From Tilletia caries (taxonomy: Eukaryota > Basidiomycota > Exobasidiomycetes > Tilletiales > Tilletiaceae), in NCBI GenBank assembly GCA_032718865.1, contig JALUTQ010000033.1:992001-1056000 (forward strand): a DNA stretch of 64,000 bases, read 5' to 3'. Below are positions 23,501 to 33,747 of this stretch, one piece after another. Every line of letters begins with the position of its first letter. The first letter of the stretch is position 1. A model generated the notes under the pieces. It did not search any database. It had not been told where the DNA came from and was given only the letters and a program-made list of their open reading frames with translations. Made by a program: the position numbers and the translations under genes.

Positions 23501-25191
23501 GATGTTCTTGACTCCCTTCAGCTCTCGTGTGATGCTTTGTATTGCTGCCGTGTTTCTGTGAGAGGAGAATGTTGAAATGGCAGCCTGTCGGTTTTCGATG
23601 ACTGCGATGTCGGTCGTAGGAAGCAGAAGCCAACGTCGAAGAAGGGAATGTGATACTGTTCGAGTTCGGAATCCAATCAAAAGTCAGTGCCACTTCTGCC
23701 TTCTGTCCCACTGCAAATGTGCTGAGCGCCTCACAAGGCGTTCTTGTGCTGTCCAGAATTGCTTTCGGCCCGAGACGAAAACGAAGCCCAAAGTCAACCG
23801 TGAACAATTTACAGACTACAACCAAAGTCTACAGCTCTGAGCTCACCAAAAAGGCTCAGTCCCTCATGCTTTCTCGAAGCGCTATGCAACGCCGCATGAC
23901 TCTCCTCTCCGAACACATCGAGCGCAATCCGGCTCTCTGCGCTGATGCTGAGACAGTCCTGCAGGACTATGCTCTCGATACTTGTGATCTTGAGGGTGCT
24001 TTCCACGGACGACCCTCCTCCTCCTACCTCGCTCGTATAGCCGTCCGAATGATCGAAGGAGGCTTGAATTCGCGTCAGATGGCTCAATAGAGCACCGGCT
24101 GCACCGACCTGTTGAATTGAACCTCTGGAGAATCAGCTGCTTCCCGAGCGCGGAGAGAGAGTATCGAGCAGGGGACTTACAGAGAGAGGCATCACATGCA
24201 AGTCGACGGCACAGGACGACTGAAGCTTGTTGCCGAACGACGTCGTTGTATGCGCGGATGAAACTTGAGTCGAAGCAGAAGTGTAAGCCGAGAGATTCGT
24301 CTCCATCTGCTGTTCTGCAGTAGATTCTTTCTGCTCTTGCAGCTGCAGGGAGTGAATGCGCTGCATGCCACTCGTTGTCGCAAATTCGGTGCTGGGCCGA
24401 ATGCTAAGGACGGAGTCCTGATAGATCACTGTACATGCGGTCAAAGTGAAAGATCAGTACGACAGTAAGAAGCCAAACTACAGCCTGTTCAGCTCACACT
24501 CCTTTCTGACCGCGGTGTGGAACTTTGCGGAGCTGTCTGAGCTCGTCAGGACGAGATTGACCGGCGCAAATTGCTCAAGCACTGCATACAAAACAGTCAT
24601 CGAGCCTGTTCAGTCGCGCTTCAAGCACCAACACGAACGTGCATATATGTGTGCTTACATGTCATCAGCGTTTCCTTCGCCATATCAAACTTGTCACCGG
24701 CCTCTTCTCGCTGTCCTGCACCGGAACCATGGTCACCGTCGTCATCCGCATCGTCCGTCACTGACATGCTGTGCGTATGCACCCGCCTCCCTTCCTCAGG
24801 CGCGTCTTCCAAGAGCGAAAGTTTGCCCGTCGTCACATCGAAGAAGGCACATCCGATCTTCCCACCGGATGTTTGGACGGAGAGGACTCGTGGAGGCGAC
24901 TTGGCGTCTTCGTCGTCGTCGTCGAGTATGATATGCGAGGGTCGGTGTTGCTCGTCTGCGCGTGTTTGCTGCTCGTCGTCAATGTCTTCGCCACCGATGC
25001 CTTCATCTGCGGAGCGAGCGATGTCTGATTCGTAGAAGTCCATCTCCTTGTCGAGCGAGTCCTCGATATCGGGCGAATTGAGATTCTGACCGTGCAGTAC
25101 AGGGCGAGCGTCAGAATTGACTGAACCAAGAACGAACCGAATACAGTGACCACACGGCATCACTCACAAAGCGGACAGCTCTGCGGGCCAT
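20557..25191 (-). CDS. MSH5: Meiotic MutS homologue Msh5
   Basis: This is a minus-strand gene of many short exons. The first is 24 nt (25191-25168, MARRAVRF), then 25085-24659, 24581-24498, one starting at 24428, and others down to a stop at 20557. Exon 2 carries an acidic tail and a MutS domain-I-like segment (GGKIGCAFFDVTTGKLSLLE). The middle exons hold core and lever segments (RRWLLLPTTDIAVIENRQAA). The ATPase domain is split by an intron: SLLVVTGS joins NGSGKSIYLKQIALI (Walker A, about 21810-21925), then AHVGSFVPAEGARIGI, DGAALFAATVRHLLE, a VVATHFH switch, and the C-terminal GLALTSNAAHLARVFLVPED. The AHxGSFVPAE block and the C-terminus are typical of Msh5, which pairs with Msh4 to stabilise meiotic crossovers. 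Internal exon borders were not all fixed. Confidence 0.85.
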
Positions 25192-25361
25192 GACGGGGCG
25201 ATCTCAGCTGAAAAGTGCAAGTAATCCCGATTGGCGACACGGAAAGCGTTCTCGCTCCTTGGACATCGATCCGGAAGACCGTGAGAAGGAAAATGAGTGG
25301 TGGATGCGATGGATGGGCGGAACGGGATCTTGGCTTACCTCAGCAAACTCGCTGTCTCTCC

Positions 25362-25956
25362 GAGGTTTATCACAGGATGGTACGGTATTTTGATTTTTAT
25401 CCCAGGATGGTACGCCCTCCAAAATTATCACAGGATGGTACGCTGTGAAAATTATTTTTGCCTATCCTCACTGCCTGCCGAAAGAATCTCTCAAGGTATG
25501 CAAAATTACTGACTCCCTCCCCTCTCCCCGCTCAGAATGGAATCTTCTAGAGACAGTTCAGCTCTCATAGAGCGCGGCGTGCGCCCTCTGAGAGACGTAG
25601 ATTCGGCCTGAGGACTTGCTATTGCAAACTGGAGAGTGCCGTACATATTGACATTGAACACTCTGACTGTAAGACGTGTAATTCCGTAAATAAAGGCCTA
25701 TAACGTCTCTGACGGCCCTAGACAAGGTATAACTCTCGTCGGTGGGCACCCAGCCCGGCATAAGCCTGCGGAGATGCCAATGCTACACAATCTTGAGAGA
25801 CTAAGTATCATCCTTGACGTTGAGGAGTGAGGACGTGGACGGGAGTGAGGAGATTGGGAGAATCAATTTTGCCAGTGTACCATCCTGTGATATTTTTGCT
25901 TTCCGTACCATCCTGGGATAAAAAGCAAAATACCGTACCATCCTGTGATAAACCTC
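25362..25956. mobile_element. Non-autonomous TIR element 1 (MITE-like, 10 bp TSD)
   Basis: A 595 bp element is bounded by a perfect 10 bp direct repeat CTGTCTCTCC (25352-25361 and 25957-25966). Its ends are inverted repeats beginning GAGGTTTATCACAGG that stay alike for over 60 bp. Each end holds three copies of CAGGATGGTAC: starts 25373, 25403 and 25431 on the left; 25877, 25905 and 25935 in reverse on the right. No transposase ORF is present. The interior contains an ATAAAGGCCTATAA stretch (about 25690) that could be foreign promoter or LTR-like sequence. The TSD length suggests a Mutator-like superfamily; this is inference. It lies about 170 bp upstream of the MSH5 start. Confidence 0.82.
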
Positions 25957-26003
25957 CTGTCTCTCCGGTTGTGGCGTCTTGGTCTCAGTAGTCTCACATC
26001 GGG

Positions 26004-26479
26004 CATTGGCAAAAACTGCCACACCTGCCACACCTGCCCCTGGGGCAAGTTTTCCAACACTCCACACAGAAATCCAAACCTGCCTAGTTGCCTCTTCTGC
26101 CTCAGGGGCAGATCCCGGTTCGCAGCCAGTGGTTCCCTAGATCTACCCCCAAAATCATGAGCTGCCCCGGGGCAGCAGGAGGCAGAAATCGGATTCTGGA
26201 CTGGTTTAGCCAAAACTGCCTATGGAAACTGCCCCAAAAGTTTGAAAAGCTGCCGTTTTTTTCCTGTGGCTGCCTCAGGCGCTCGGACCATCTCCTCAAG
26301 ACCCTGTGTTTCAGAAAGTGGGTCTCATAAGTCTGGGCCAGACCCCTATTAGGGATCCGAGAGGCAGATATTGGGTTTGGGGGGCAGATTTCGGATTTTT
26401 CTCCGAATTTTTTTGGCCGATCTGCCTTTTTCAGACCTGCCTAAGGCAGATCGGGCGGGGGGCAGTTTTTCGCACTCCC
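26004..26479. mobile_element. Non-autonomous TIR element 2 (11 bp TSD, CTGCC-rich)
   Basis: A 476 bp segment is flanked by the direct repeat CTCACATCGGG (25993-26003 and 26480-26490). Its ends form imperfect inverted repeats sharing AAAAACTGCC (left 26010-26020, right complement near 26461-26472). The interior is dense in CTGCC/GGCAG motifs in both orientations, including palindromic GCCCCGGGGC and GCCCCTGGGGC. No coding capacity was seen. It begins only about 40 bp after element 1. Confidence 0.68.
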
Positions 26480-26647
26480 CTCACATCGGGATCAGTCTGT
26501 CCAGTCCACGTTTGGCCCGTGCGCGTAGCACCTCAAACGCACCCACCCCTACTCTGCAGCTTCGCACCACCGCTGGCCCAGCCAGAAGACCTGCCATATC
26601 ACACACAATGTCTGCTGCTTCCTTCGTTCCGCCCTTATTGCCAGAGA

Positions 26648-27114
26648 CGGACAGCGGACCTGGAGCGACAACCGTCGACTTTTGCACCTCTTCCCAGTTC
26701 CCATCCGGAAGATACAATGCAACTCGACATTCACCTCGCCCTCTTCACCCAGTCACACTCTCGACTCACTTCAAGCGTGCGCGAACGCTCCTTGTGTATC
26801 TGATCCTACTCTTTCATTTCCTTTTTCCACCCTCCGCACCCTTTTTACATTCGCATGGTCGTTTTTTCCCCCACCATCAGGTTTTCCCCATATCGACACT
26901 CTCACACTCTCTGCGTCTTCTGGCGCCGGTCTTCGAGTTTACGCATACGCTCCCAATAGACCCGCTCGGACGCTGGGCTTAAGCTCCTAGGGTGGCCCGC
27001 GCCATATCACCTGCGGTGGGTCTTTCTCGCTTTCATTCCCTTGCTGTGGAATACGAACAGACCGAGACGACAGGAGACTGCCGGTGCGCAGCTTCTAGAT
27101 GATGATATGGCTCT
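26648..27114 (+). repeat. Duplicated segment C, left copy (inverted relative to about 62.0-62.5 kb)
   Basis: The sequence from AGCGGACCTGGAGCGACAA to about 27114 matches the reverse complement of about 62520-62005. The encoded segments LKRARTLLVYLLRL and FKRARTLLVYLILL, and the shared ACAGGAGACTGCCGG block, show the relation. The copies are clearly diverged. No function is evident for the short ORFs inside. Confidence 0.72.
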
Positions 27115-28000
27115 TGACCACCTCCACCACTCTTCTGCTCATTCTTTTCTTTTTGCTGTTCCAGGCCGTTCCCGACTATCATACTGCCCTCCCGCCTCAT
27201 CTACCCATGTGCACACACTTGTGACAGACAGTAAGTTGTCCATGACCTTCCTGTCTGCCGTTACTGACGCGCTCATACCCCTTGCTCCCCTGTCGCACTT
27301 CCCCTTCAGTGAATGCCGATCCTCAACTCGGGCTCTTCACACACACGCCATCATGGGGTGGCACCCCAACCTTCGTCGGTCACCATCACGGGTGAGCCCA
27401 ATGGAGGTGCAGCAGTAGTGACGACCATACTAACGTTGCTCTCTTTCAACTTCGTCGTCCCACAGGACCCAGGGCCTGCCTGCTTTGCGCACGTTCGCCC
27501 TCGTCCGACGAGTGAGTGTCCTTATCCATCATCAAGCGTTATCGATCTCAGCACTGACCAGATAATACTCTCCACTTGGATCCACAGACATCGACCACCC
27601 TTTCATGATACTGCTCGTCGTGTCCGCGCTTCCGCATGTTCAAAATGGGAATTCGGTATCCCTCTGCTACGTGCAGTCGTCCAGCGGACGAGTCTCCAGA
27701 CTCCGAAGCGAGACATCAATGGGTTTTTATGTCGCAAGGCGTACTAACCACGTTTATCTCCACATACTCAGTGACCCTCACCCGTGGGGCAGCGCAAGCG
27801 AATCCTCCACTTTTGCATGGAAAACAATGATCAGGACGACAAGACGGATGCAACGCGTGGTCACAGGTCTAGTCAGCAATGTAAGTCCTCGTTTTTTGGC
27901 ATCTGGAGATCGGAATTTCAGTGGAATCTGGCGAGCGTGCGGAGCGTTACGATCGTATCTCGGTTGGGATGAGACAGCGATCGGTCTCATTTGACGACAA
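27115..28000 (+). CDS. Possible unrecognised multi-exon gene (low confidence)
   Basis: Several well-formed fungal introns appear: GTAAGT at about 27231 to TTCAG at about 27309; a branch ACTAAC with CCCACAG at about 27466; CACTGACC with CCACAG at about 27588; ACTAACC with ACTCAG at about 27771. They link short open segments (NADPQLGLFTHTPSWGGTPT, GPRACLLCARSPSSD, DIDHPFMILLVVSALPHVQN). No start, end or complete reading frame could be fixed, and no domain was recognised. It may be a real small gene or a decayed one. It lies wholly within the segment absent from the other duplicate copy. Confidence 0.25.
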
Positions 28001-28377
28001 ATGCGAGATGAAGCTTACATCAACACACGGTCCTGCCAGCTTATCGCGATTCGCATACACTGGAACCGTGGTCGACTTCGCCTAGAAAGAAGCGGCAACC
28101 GCTTACCTAGTGTCGCTCCACGATCTGATCTCAACAGCTCCTTGGCCTGTCGACGTTAAACAGGATTTTGTGGAAACCCTTCACCAAGCCGTCCTACGTT
28201 CTGTCCCGTCCTGTTGCCGATCACTCGTTGCTCTTCACACTGCTGGGCCGCATTGTCGCTGACTTCATTCACGACGAGCTGTAGATCAATTCTTTTTCCT
28301 TCTGACTGCATCATGACTTCCGTTGCCACACACTGTCGAAGCTGCAGGCGAAGGAGAGCCGATTCTTTCGCCAGGGC

Positions 28378-28384
28378 TATAAAC
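28378..28384 (+). promoter_or_regulatory. TATA box of the cutinase-like gene
   Basis: TATAAAC lies 139 bp upstream of the ATG at 28523 and is followed by a CT-rich leader with repeated CACCTCA. Confidence 0.5.
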
Positions 28385-28522
28385 CCAGGCTTGATCTGCG
28401 AACTGGAGCTGCTTCCAAGCTCTCCTTACTCGCTCTCACTCCTCTCCCCATCAAATCCTCACCTCACCTCACCTCTCGCATCCTCGCCTCACAAACATCA
28501 AGTCATCACACGCTCCAACACC

Positions 28523-29651
28523 ATGATGCTCGCCACATCGACGCTCCTCTTTGTCCTCGTGCTTGCTCTTATCAACATCGCAGAGGCTGCGTCGATCAAG
28601 AAACGCTTGGGTATGCTAGGAATGATGGGTGGTATGGGTGGTATGGGTGGTATGCCAGGTGGTTTGGGTGGTATGGGTGGTATGCCAGGCGGTTTGGGTG
28701 GTATGCTAGGAGGTATGGGTGGTATGCCAGGAGCTGGAGGTGGATCCGGTGGCATGACAGGGGGAATAGGTGGCGGTGGTCTTGGGGGGGCACGACTGGG
28801 GGGGTGCCTCATCTGGGAGCAACTCTGCCGGAAGCGGCGCGGGAAGCGGTTCCGCCGGTAGTGGTTCGACCCAAGCTGGCTCGACCGGAGGTGGTTCGAC
28901 CGGGGGTGGTGTGACCGGAGGTGGTCTTCCTGGAGCGGGAGGTGGTCTCGGTGGCCTAGGCGGTATGGGTGGCCTGGGCGGCTTGGGTGGCCTCGGCGGC
29001 TTAGGAGGTGGCCTCGGCGGCGTGGGTGGCTGCCACGACTATGTCATCATCGAATCCCGCGGGACGACGGAGCTCCAAGGCCCCTCTGCCGGATTCAGAG
29101 GTATGATCCAAAGGACGCTCAGCAGCGTCCCGAACGGAGCCACCGTCGCCAGCGTATATCCTGCCACGCCGGACTTCGCCGGCAGCCCACCCATCGGTGC
29201 GAGATGGGTGAAAAACTACCTCCAGCAAGGCATATCATCGTGCCCGCAGCAGAAATACGCCCTTCTCGGATACTCCCAGGGCGCGATGGTGACGTGGCAG
29301 GCCGTCGCGGACATTAATCCCAACGATCAGCTCTTCAACCTCATCAAGGCCATCCTCCTCATCGGTGACCCTTACCACATTCCCGGACTGCCTGGCAATG
29401 TGGATGATCGCGGGATGAAGACGACGGACGGAGCCAGCGGGATTGGGAGAGCGGTCTTCCCGGGCATGAAGATGATGCCATGGGCTCAGACCGGCAAGGT
29501 TCTCGACATCTGCGTGCTCGGAGACATGATATGCCAGCAACCTGGCGCAAACATCGGACCGCACCTCACATACGGACCGTCGCCTCAAGTGCAGAATATG
29601 GGCGCTCAATTCTTGATCCAGAAACTTGGAGGCAACAACGGAGGACAGTGA
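28523..29651 (+). CDS. Secreted cutinase-family (CE5) esterase with Gly/Met-rich N-terminus; one-base frame break
   Basis: The ATG at 28523 starts a signal peptide (MMLATSTLLFVLVLALINIAEA). A Gly/Met tract of GGMGGMPGG units follows, then Gly/Ser/Thr repeats. A cutinase domain occupies the last ~200 residues (CHDYVIIESRGTTE). The catalytic signature is visible: nucleophile in LGYSQGAM, then DICVLGDMIC with the Asp-Cys pair, and PHLTYG with the His. The signal and Gly/Met part is in one frame and the esterase in another. A single surplus G within two G7 runs (about 28783-28805) would reconcile them, giving about 375 residues. The break may be an assembly error, a strain-specific mutation or an undetected small intron. 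The enzyme would hydrolyse cutin-like or other polyester substrates outside the cell. The long Gly-rich spacer is unusual for the family. The whole gene lies in the 2.84 kb segment missing from the 62 kb copy. Confidence 0.75.
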
Positions 29652-29936
29652 AATAACACTGCTGCCGGTTCACGCTCTCAAAGGTTCACAACTTCGCCTC
29701 GATATATTCGACACCACACTCATTGATCGCGCTCAGTGTACGCAAACCCAGAGCTTAGCGGATACCTTCGCCTCTGATGAGGATGCTTATAGCTTCCTCC
29801 TTTAATTTCCACGCCCGCTTGTATTTTTGGATCTTCGTCTTCTGCTTGTGATCGCATCCTTGCTCATACTCCTCGGACATGCTCAAATCTCCTGCTTCTC
29901 GGGCTGTCAGGCTTGCTTTGTACCTTTCGATGTGCG
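29652..29936. other. 3' flank of the cutinase gene up to the duplication boundary
   Basis: No gene was recognised. The segment ends at the 20 bp repeat (29937-29956) that marks resumption of homology with the 62 kb copy. Confidence 0.5.
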
Positions 29937-32645
29937 CTGGATGATGACACAGCTCTCACTTTGCCACAGGTGAGAGGAACTGCTTCGATGCTGTCGTGGA
30001 CATGACTAGCACTGACTGGGCTCAGATTACCTATCTACCTTTCTCCCCTTGAACCGATGACTTTGCCCCAGCACCTACAGTTTCTCAACAGTCTGCCTTC
30101 GATCATGCACACAGAAGCGCTTCCTTATTGAGACCCGGCGATCCCCCATCTTCACCAGCTCCACCACTCTTCCGCTCATTTCTTGGCGATTCCCAACTGC
30201 TATGCCGTGACACCGCGCCGCCCACGACCAACAACACGCAAGCAAGGATCGTATCCGGGGAGCAGGGCGAGCAGGGCCGCAAGCAAACAGTATGCATGCG
30301 AGAATATTGCGCCTCAACTCCTGGCGTTGAGAAATCAACAGAAGAAAAAGGTCAGGGGGTCGCAGCACCAGGCCACTCAAAGAGCTGATGCGCTGTGGAG
30401 CACCCAAGCCAGGCACCAGCTTCCACTGGGGACATATTGGGAACATAGGCACCAACCTCTGGGCGCTCTGGTAAATGCTGGCATTACCATGCAGGGTCAT
30501 GCTGTCTTCTTCGCACCCAGTCTTTGCGTCGATCTGCGCGGTAAAGCTTGAGTTCCATCACTGATCCCAGAGCCCAGAGAAGACTGGAAATGCATATATG
30601 TGGGCTGCTGACGCTGATCCCTTCCCTCTTCTGTTCTTTCTGCCCTTCCTTCCCCTCTCCTTCCTTCCTCACCTGTTCCACTCCCATTTCATTCTCGACA
30701 GCTCGTTGCTTTCTTCTCCCCTTCCTTTCCCAGAACACCTTTCACGACTTTGCTTCACAACCTTCACCTTTCTTGACTGTTCGCCTTTGGTCATTTTTGG
30801 TTTCTCCCCGTCACCACGTCACCATGAACTTCTTCTTGCCCACAGCCCTTCTTCTACTCAGCCTTCTGGCAACCAGCGCCATTCCACTTGGCTCGCAGCA
30901 CAATCACCTGGTTTCTCGTCAGGCCCCCAACACGGGTGAGTACCAGTCCTTCGGCAGCTAGCTCCATGATTGACAGACTGACAAATCATCCTGTACTACC
31001 ATCTCCTGGGCCGACACTCCAGTCTCGTACATGTACCCGAACAGTAAGTCCAGTCTTTCTTTCCATGCGGGCCACGTCGGTTACTGATGATCTAACTGCC
31101 TCTTTACTACACTCGCAGATCAGACAGCCTCATACAATGTCACAGCGTGGCTGGTGCCCATCACGGTTGCCCAGGCTGCTTCGATGGCCGGCGGCAAGTC
31201 TCTTATCCGTCCCACCGGCCTGCCCGGCGGCTTCTCCATCACTACAGGCCAGCACCTCATGCTCATGTGAGTTCCATCTTTGAAGAATCCGAGGGTGCTG
31301 CAACCATATCGTCTTGCTGGCATTGCTGACGCTGGCACCAATCCTCACTTTGCGGCAGTGTTGGTGGCTACTTTCATGACATCCGCCAGCTGAACTTGCT
31401 CACTGTTCAGGAGCTTAGCGCTATCGAGGTCTACATCCCATGGGTCGATGGCAACACTGATGGCTCGACGCCCTACCTCTACGTACGTACAACGTCGCTC
31501 GGCACTGTCCATTGAACATGGTCTTCTAACGAATCACATTCTTCACAGAACTACAAGGGCTACCTCGACCAGCTCATTCCCACATTGGTTGGCAACCTCG
31601 TCCAGTCGGCCGCGTCTCTCCCGGGCCTCTTCGATCCTGCTCATGCTGTAAGTCTAGCAGAAAACAACGACAAGTAGATCGCGGAGCTGTCAATGGAGAC
31701 TGACCGTGTGACGGCTCTGTCACCACGCATTCACAGGCATACAAGGCCATCGGCTCCTCGACACTGAGCTTCAATGTTGACTTCGGCATTCCCGGCGGCC
31801 TCCTCGGCCTCCCTGGCTTGACGACTCCCGTATTTGTCTCGACTTTCTCACGCTCAACTTCGACGGCTCTCACCGTGCCGTTCATGCAGTCGGTTATGCA
31901 GCAGCCCATGGTCCGAACCAATGACCCGAACACGTGCACTCAGACGCTCTACTTTTTCAATGAGACGTGAGTCCTAGCTCCAGACATGAAACGTGGTCAA
32001 GTCAACTGAGACTAACACTTTGCTCTCGCCCTCTTCCAGCTTCGCCGATACCTTCAAGGTGCAAGGAAGCTTGCAGAGTAAGTCTGAGTCCCGTAGTGTT
32101 CTTCCATCAGCGACTCCATGTGCTGACCCTCCCATCTCCGTTCTTCAGCATTCTCTTCCCTCACATCCTCAACGATGTCGTTCAGCAACGCCCAGGGCAT
32201 CTCCGGCACGGCCGAATGGATCACCCCTACCCAGGGATATCCTTGCAGCACTTATGCCTAAGAGCTTGAGGCGATGGTCCATCGATCAGCCACGATCACC
32301 AGGGTAGCAGGGCCGCTTCCATCTTTCCACCACCACCACCGCTTCAATTCGATTCCATCTTGGGCTTTTGGATTTTTCTCAGGGGTCTCTTCCACACACT
32401 GTCACGCGGCTCTGGACCATCGGTCTTCTCTGGATCTCTCTTTGTCACGATTTCGCAACGGGCTCTTCTCAGACTTTCTCTCCATCGACGACAACGTCGT
32501 TCGCTGTTCCATTCTTTTGATGCTCCGCGTCACGCACTTGTGCAGATCCGAGCCCCGACCCGCTTTCCTTTTCGTTCCCCACCTCTCGTTCGCATCTCTC
32601 TTTGGTATCCCGTTCTTGTATCTTGTCTCCATTCTCAAGCCTGAA
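29937..32645 (+). repeat. Duplicated segment B, left copy (about 2.7 kb, inverted relative to 59.3-62.0 kb)
   Basis: The match to the reverse complement of about 62025-59305 extends across promoter, all eight exons, introns and 3' region of the enclosed secreted-protein gene. Shared encoded pieces upstream such as NILACILFAC and RSLLACC show that non-coding flanks are included. The copies differ by scattered substitutions and small indels. Confidence 0.85.
30824..32261 (+). CDS. Secreted protein of unknown function, copy A
   Basis: Eight exons: 30824-30935, 31023-31043, 31119-31266, 31359-31482, 31549-31647, 31737-31966, 32040-32077 and 32149-32261, all in phase, give 294 residues. The N-terminal signal peptide is MNFFLPTALLLLSLLATSA. 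The mature part has GGKSLIRPTGLPGGFSITTG, VQELSAIEVYIPWVDG, a Gly/Leu/Pro segment (GIPGGLLGLPGLTTPVFVST), N-glycosylation-type sites (YNVT, FNET) and a C-terminus GYPCSTYA. Few cysteines and no transmembrane anchor beyond the signal are seen. The family is not recognised. Exon structure and sequence are nearly identical to the inverted copy at 59703-61144, so both may be functional. Extracellular location is inferred from the signal peptide. Confidence 0.8.
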
Positions 32646-33419
32646 TATAAAGACCAACTTTTTCGTTCCCGGTACACGATTCTATTGATGTCGCTCTGAA
32701 CTTTTTCTGACTCGCTGGTTCCTTCAACATGACTGCAGCTTCGCCACCGTCAATCGTCAATCACTGCCTCGTCATTTCTCGCCCTTTCGCTTCCTCCCTC
32801 TCTCCGAAGCATCAGGAGTGACACACCATGGTCTGAGAATTGGGATCGCAGCTGCACTTCCAATACTCGTTCTGGTGTCCAACATTCTGAAAGCTGTTCT
32901 GAGATCATATTGACGGCAGAAGCAAGGAAAAGAGAGGACGAGACAAAGATGCTGGGATAGATGGGAAGAAAGTGGCGGGAGCGGGTGGAATGTGATGGCT
33001 GATGTGCTTCGCTCGCAGGAATGGGTCCAATTCTGGCAGATCGAGAATAGTTGTGAACATCGTTAGAGCTAAGGACGCAAAATACGAAATGGGGTCAATT
33101 ACAAAATCGATGTCTATATCTCGCGGCGCGTTCAGACATCTACGCAGAACGTACCTCAAACGGACGAGCGTCGTATTACATACCTGCGGCGTTACAACGT
33201 TTCTTGAAGCATGCTTGTGAGTCGACTTTGCTCGATCCCGAAGCCTGATTGAACGGCCTCCCGGACAGTGTTCATGTATGAGACCGGGTGCGGCGTGAAG
33301 AAAGAATCAGACCCGCGAAGACTAAAGGCAGCGAGATGAAGCAACGGCAAACACTCACTACATAGTGAACCGAAGCCCTTGTCATCTTCGATCCGATTAT
33401 GATTCGGTTTGCCCATGGC
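32646..33419. other. Intergenic beyond duplication B, no gene recognised
   Basis: Only short ORFs without motifs occur here, between the end of segment B and the first CDF-derived repeat. Confidence 0.45.
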
Positions 33420-33660
33420 GCTCATCAGAAATTGTTTCATCACCTGAGCTGAGCAAAACCGACGACCAATGCAGCACCGAACTCTCGAGCCGGTTGAATA
33501 CGCGAGTGGGAATGGTGAGTTCGCTGATACGGTGGACTGCGGGTGTGTGTCGAAGAGGAGGGCGGAGTAGACGACCAGGAGAAGGCATCGTTCGGCGTAA
33601 CGATCCTGGACGGTCTTGAAATATCGGCGTAGGGATTGGAAGGAGAAATACTACGAGACT
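33420..33660 (-). repeat. CDF-associated repeat U, copy 1
   Basis: From CATCAGAAATTG through GGCGTAGGGATTGGA this matches 34680-34940, and its first part matches 63925-64000. In the 34 kb and 63 kb copies the unit lies just upstream (minus strand) of CDF exon-1 remnants, so it is probably the 5' flank of an ancestral copy. Confidence 0.65.
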
Positions 33661-33747
33661 ACCGGCCGTGAGACGGGCGTGCTACCGAGTCGCAAGTTGG
33701 CGCACATGCGCGTGGAGGTAGCGCAGCCAATAGACACCTGATTCCGC

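Noticed and set aside
25558..25761. Possible solo LTR or retroelement ORF inside TIR element 1
   Set aside because: An ATAAAGGCCTATAA stretch looks promoter-like, but no TG...CA ends or internal target duplication could be found.
25373..25945. CRISPR-like spaced repeats
   Set aside because: The short repeats are mirrored at two ends of a TSD-flanked element in a eukaryotic genome; they are terminal motifs of a transposable element.
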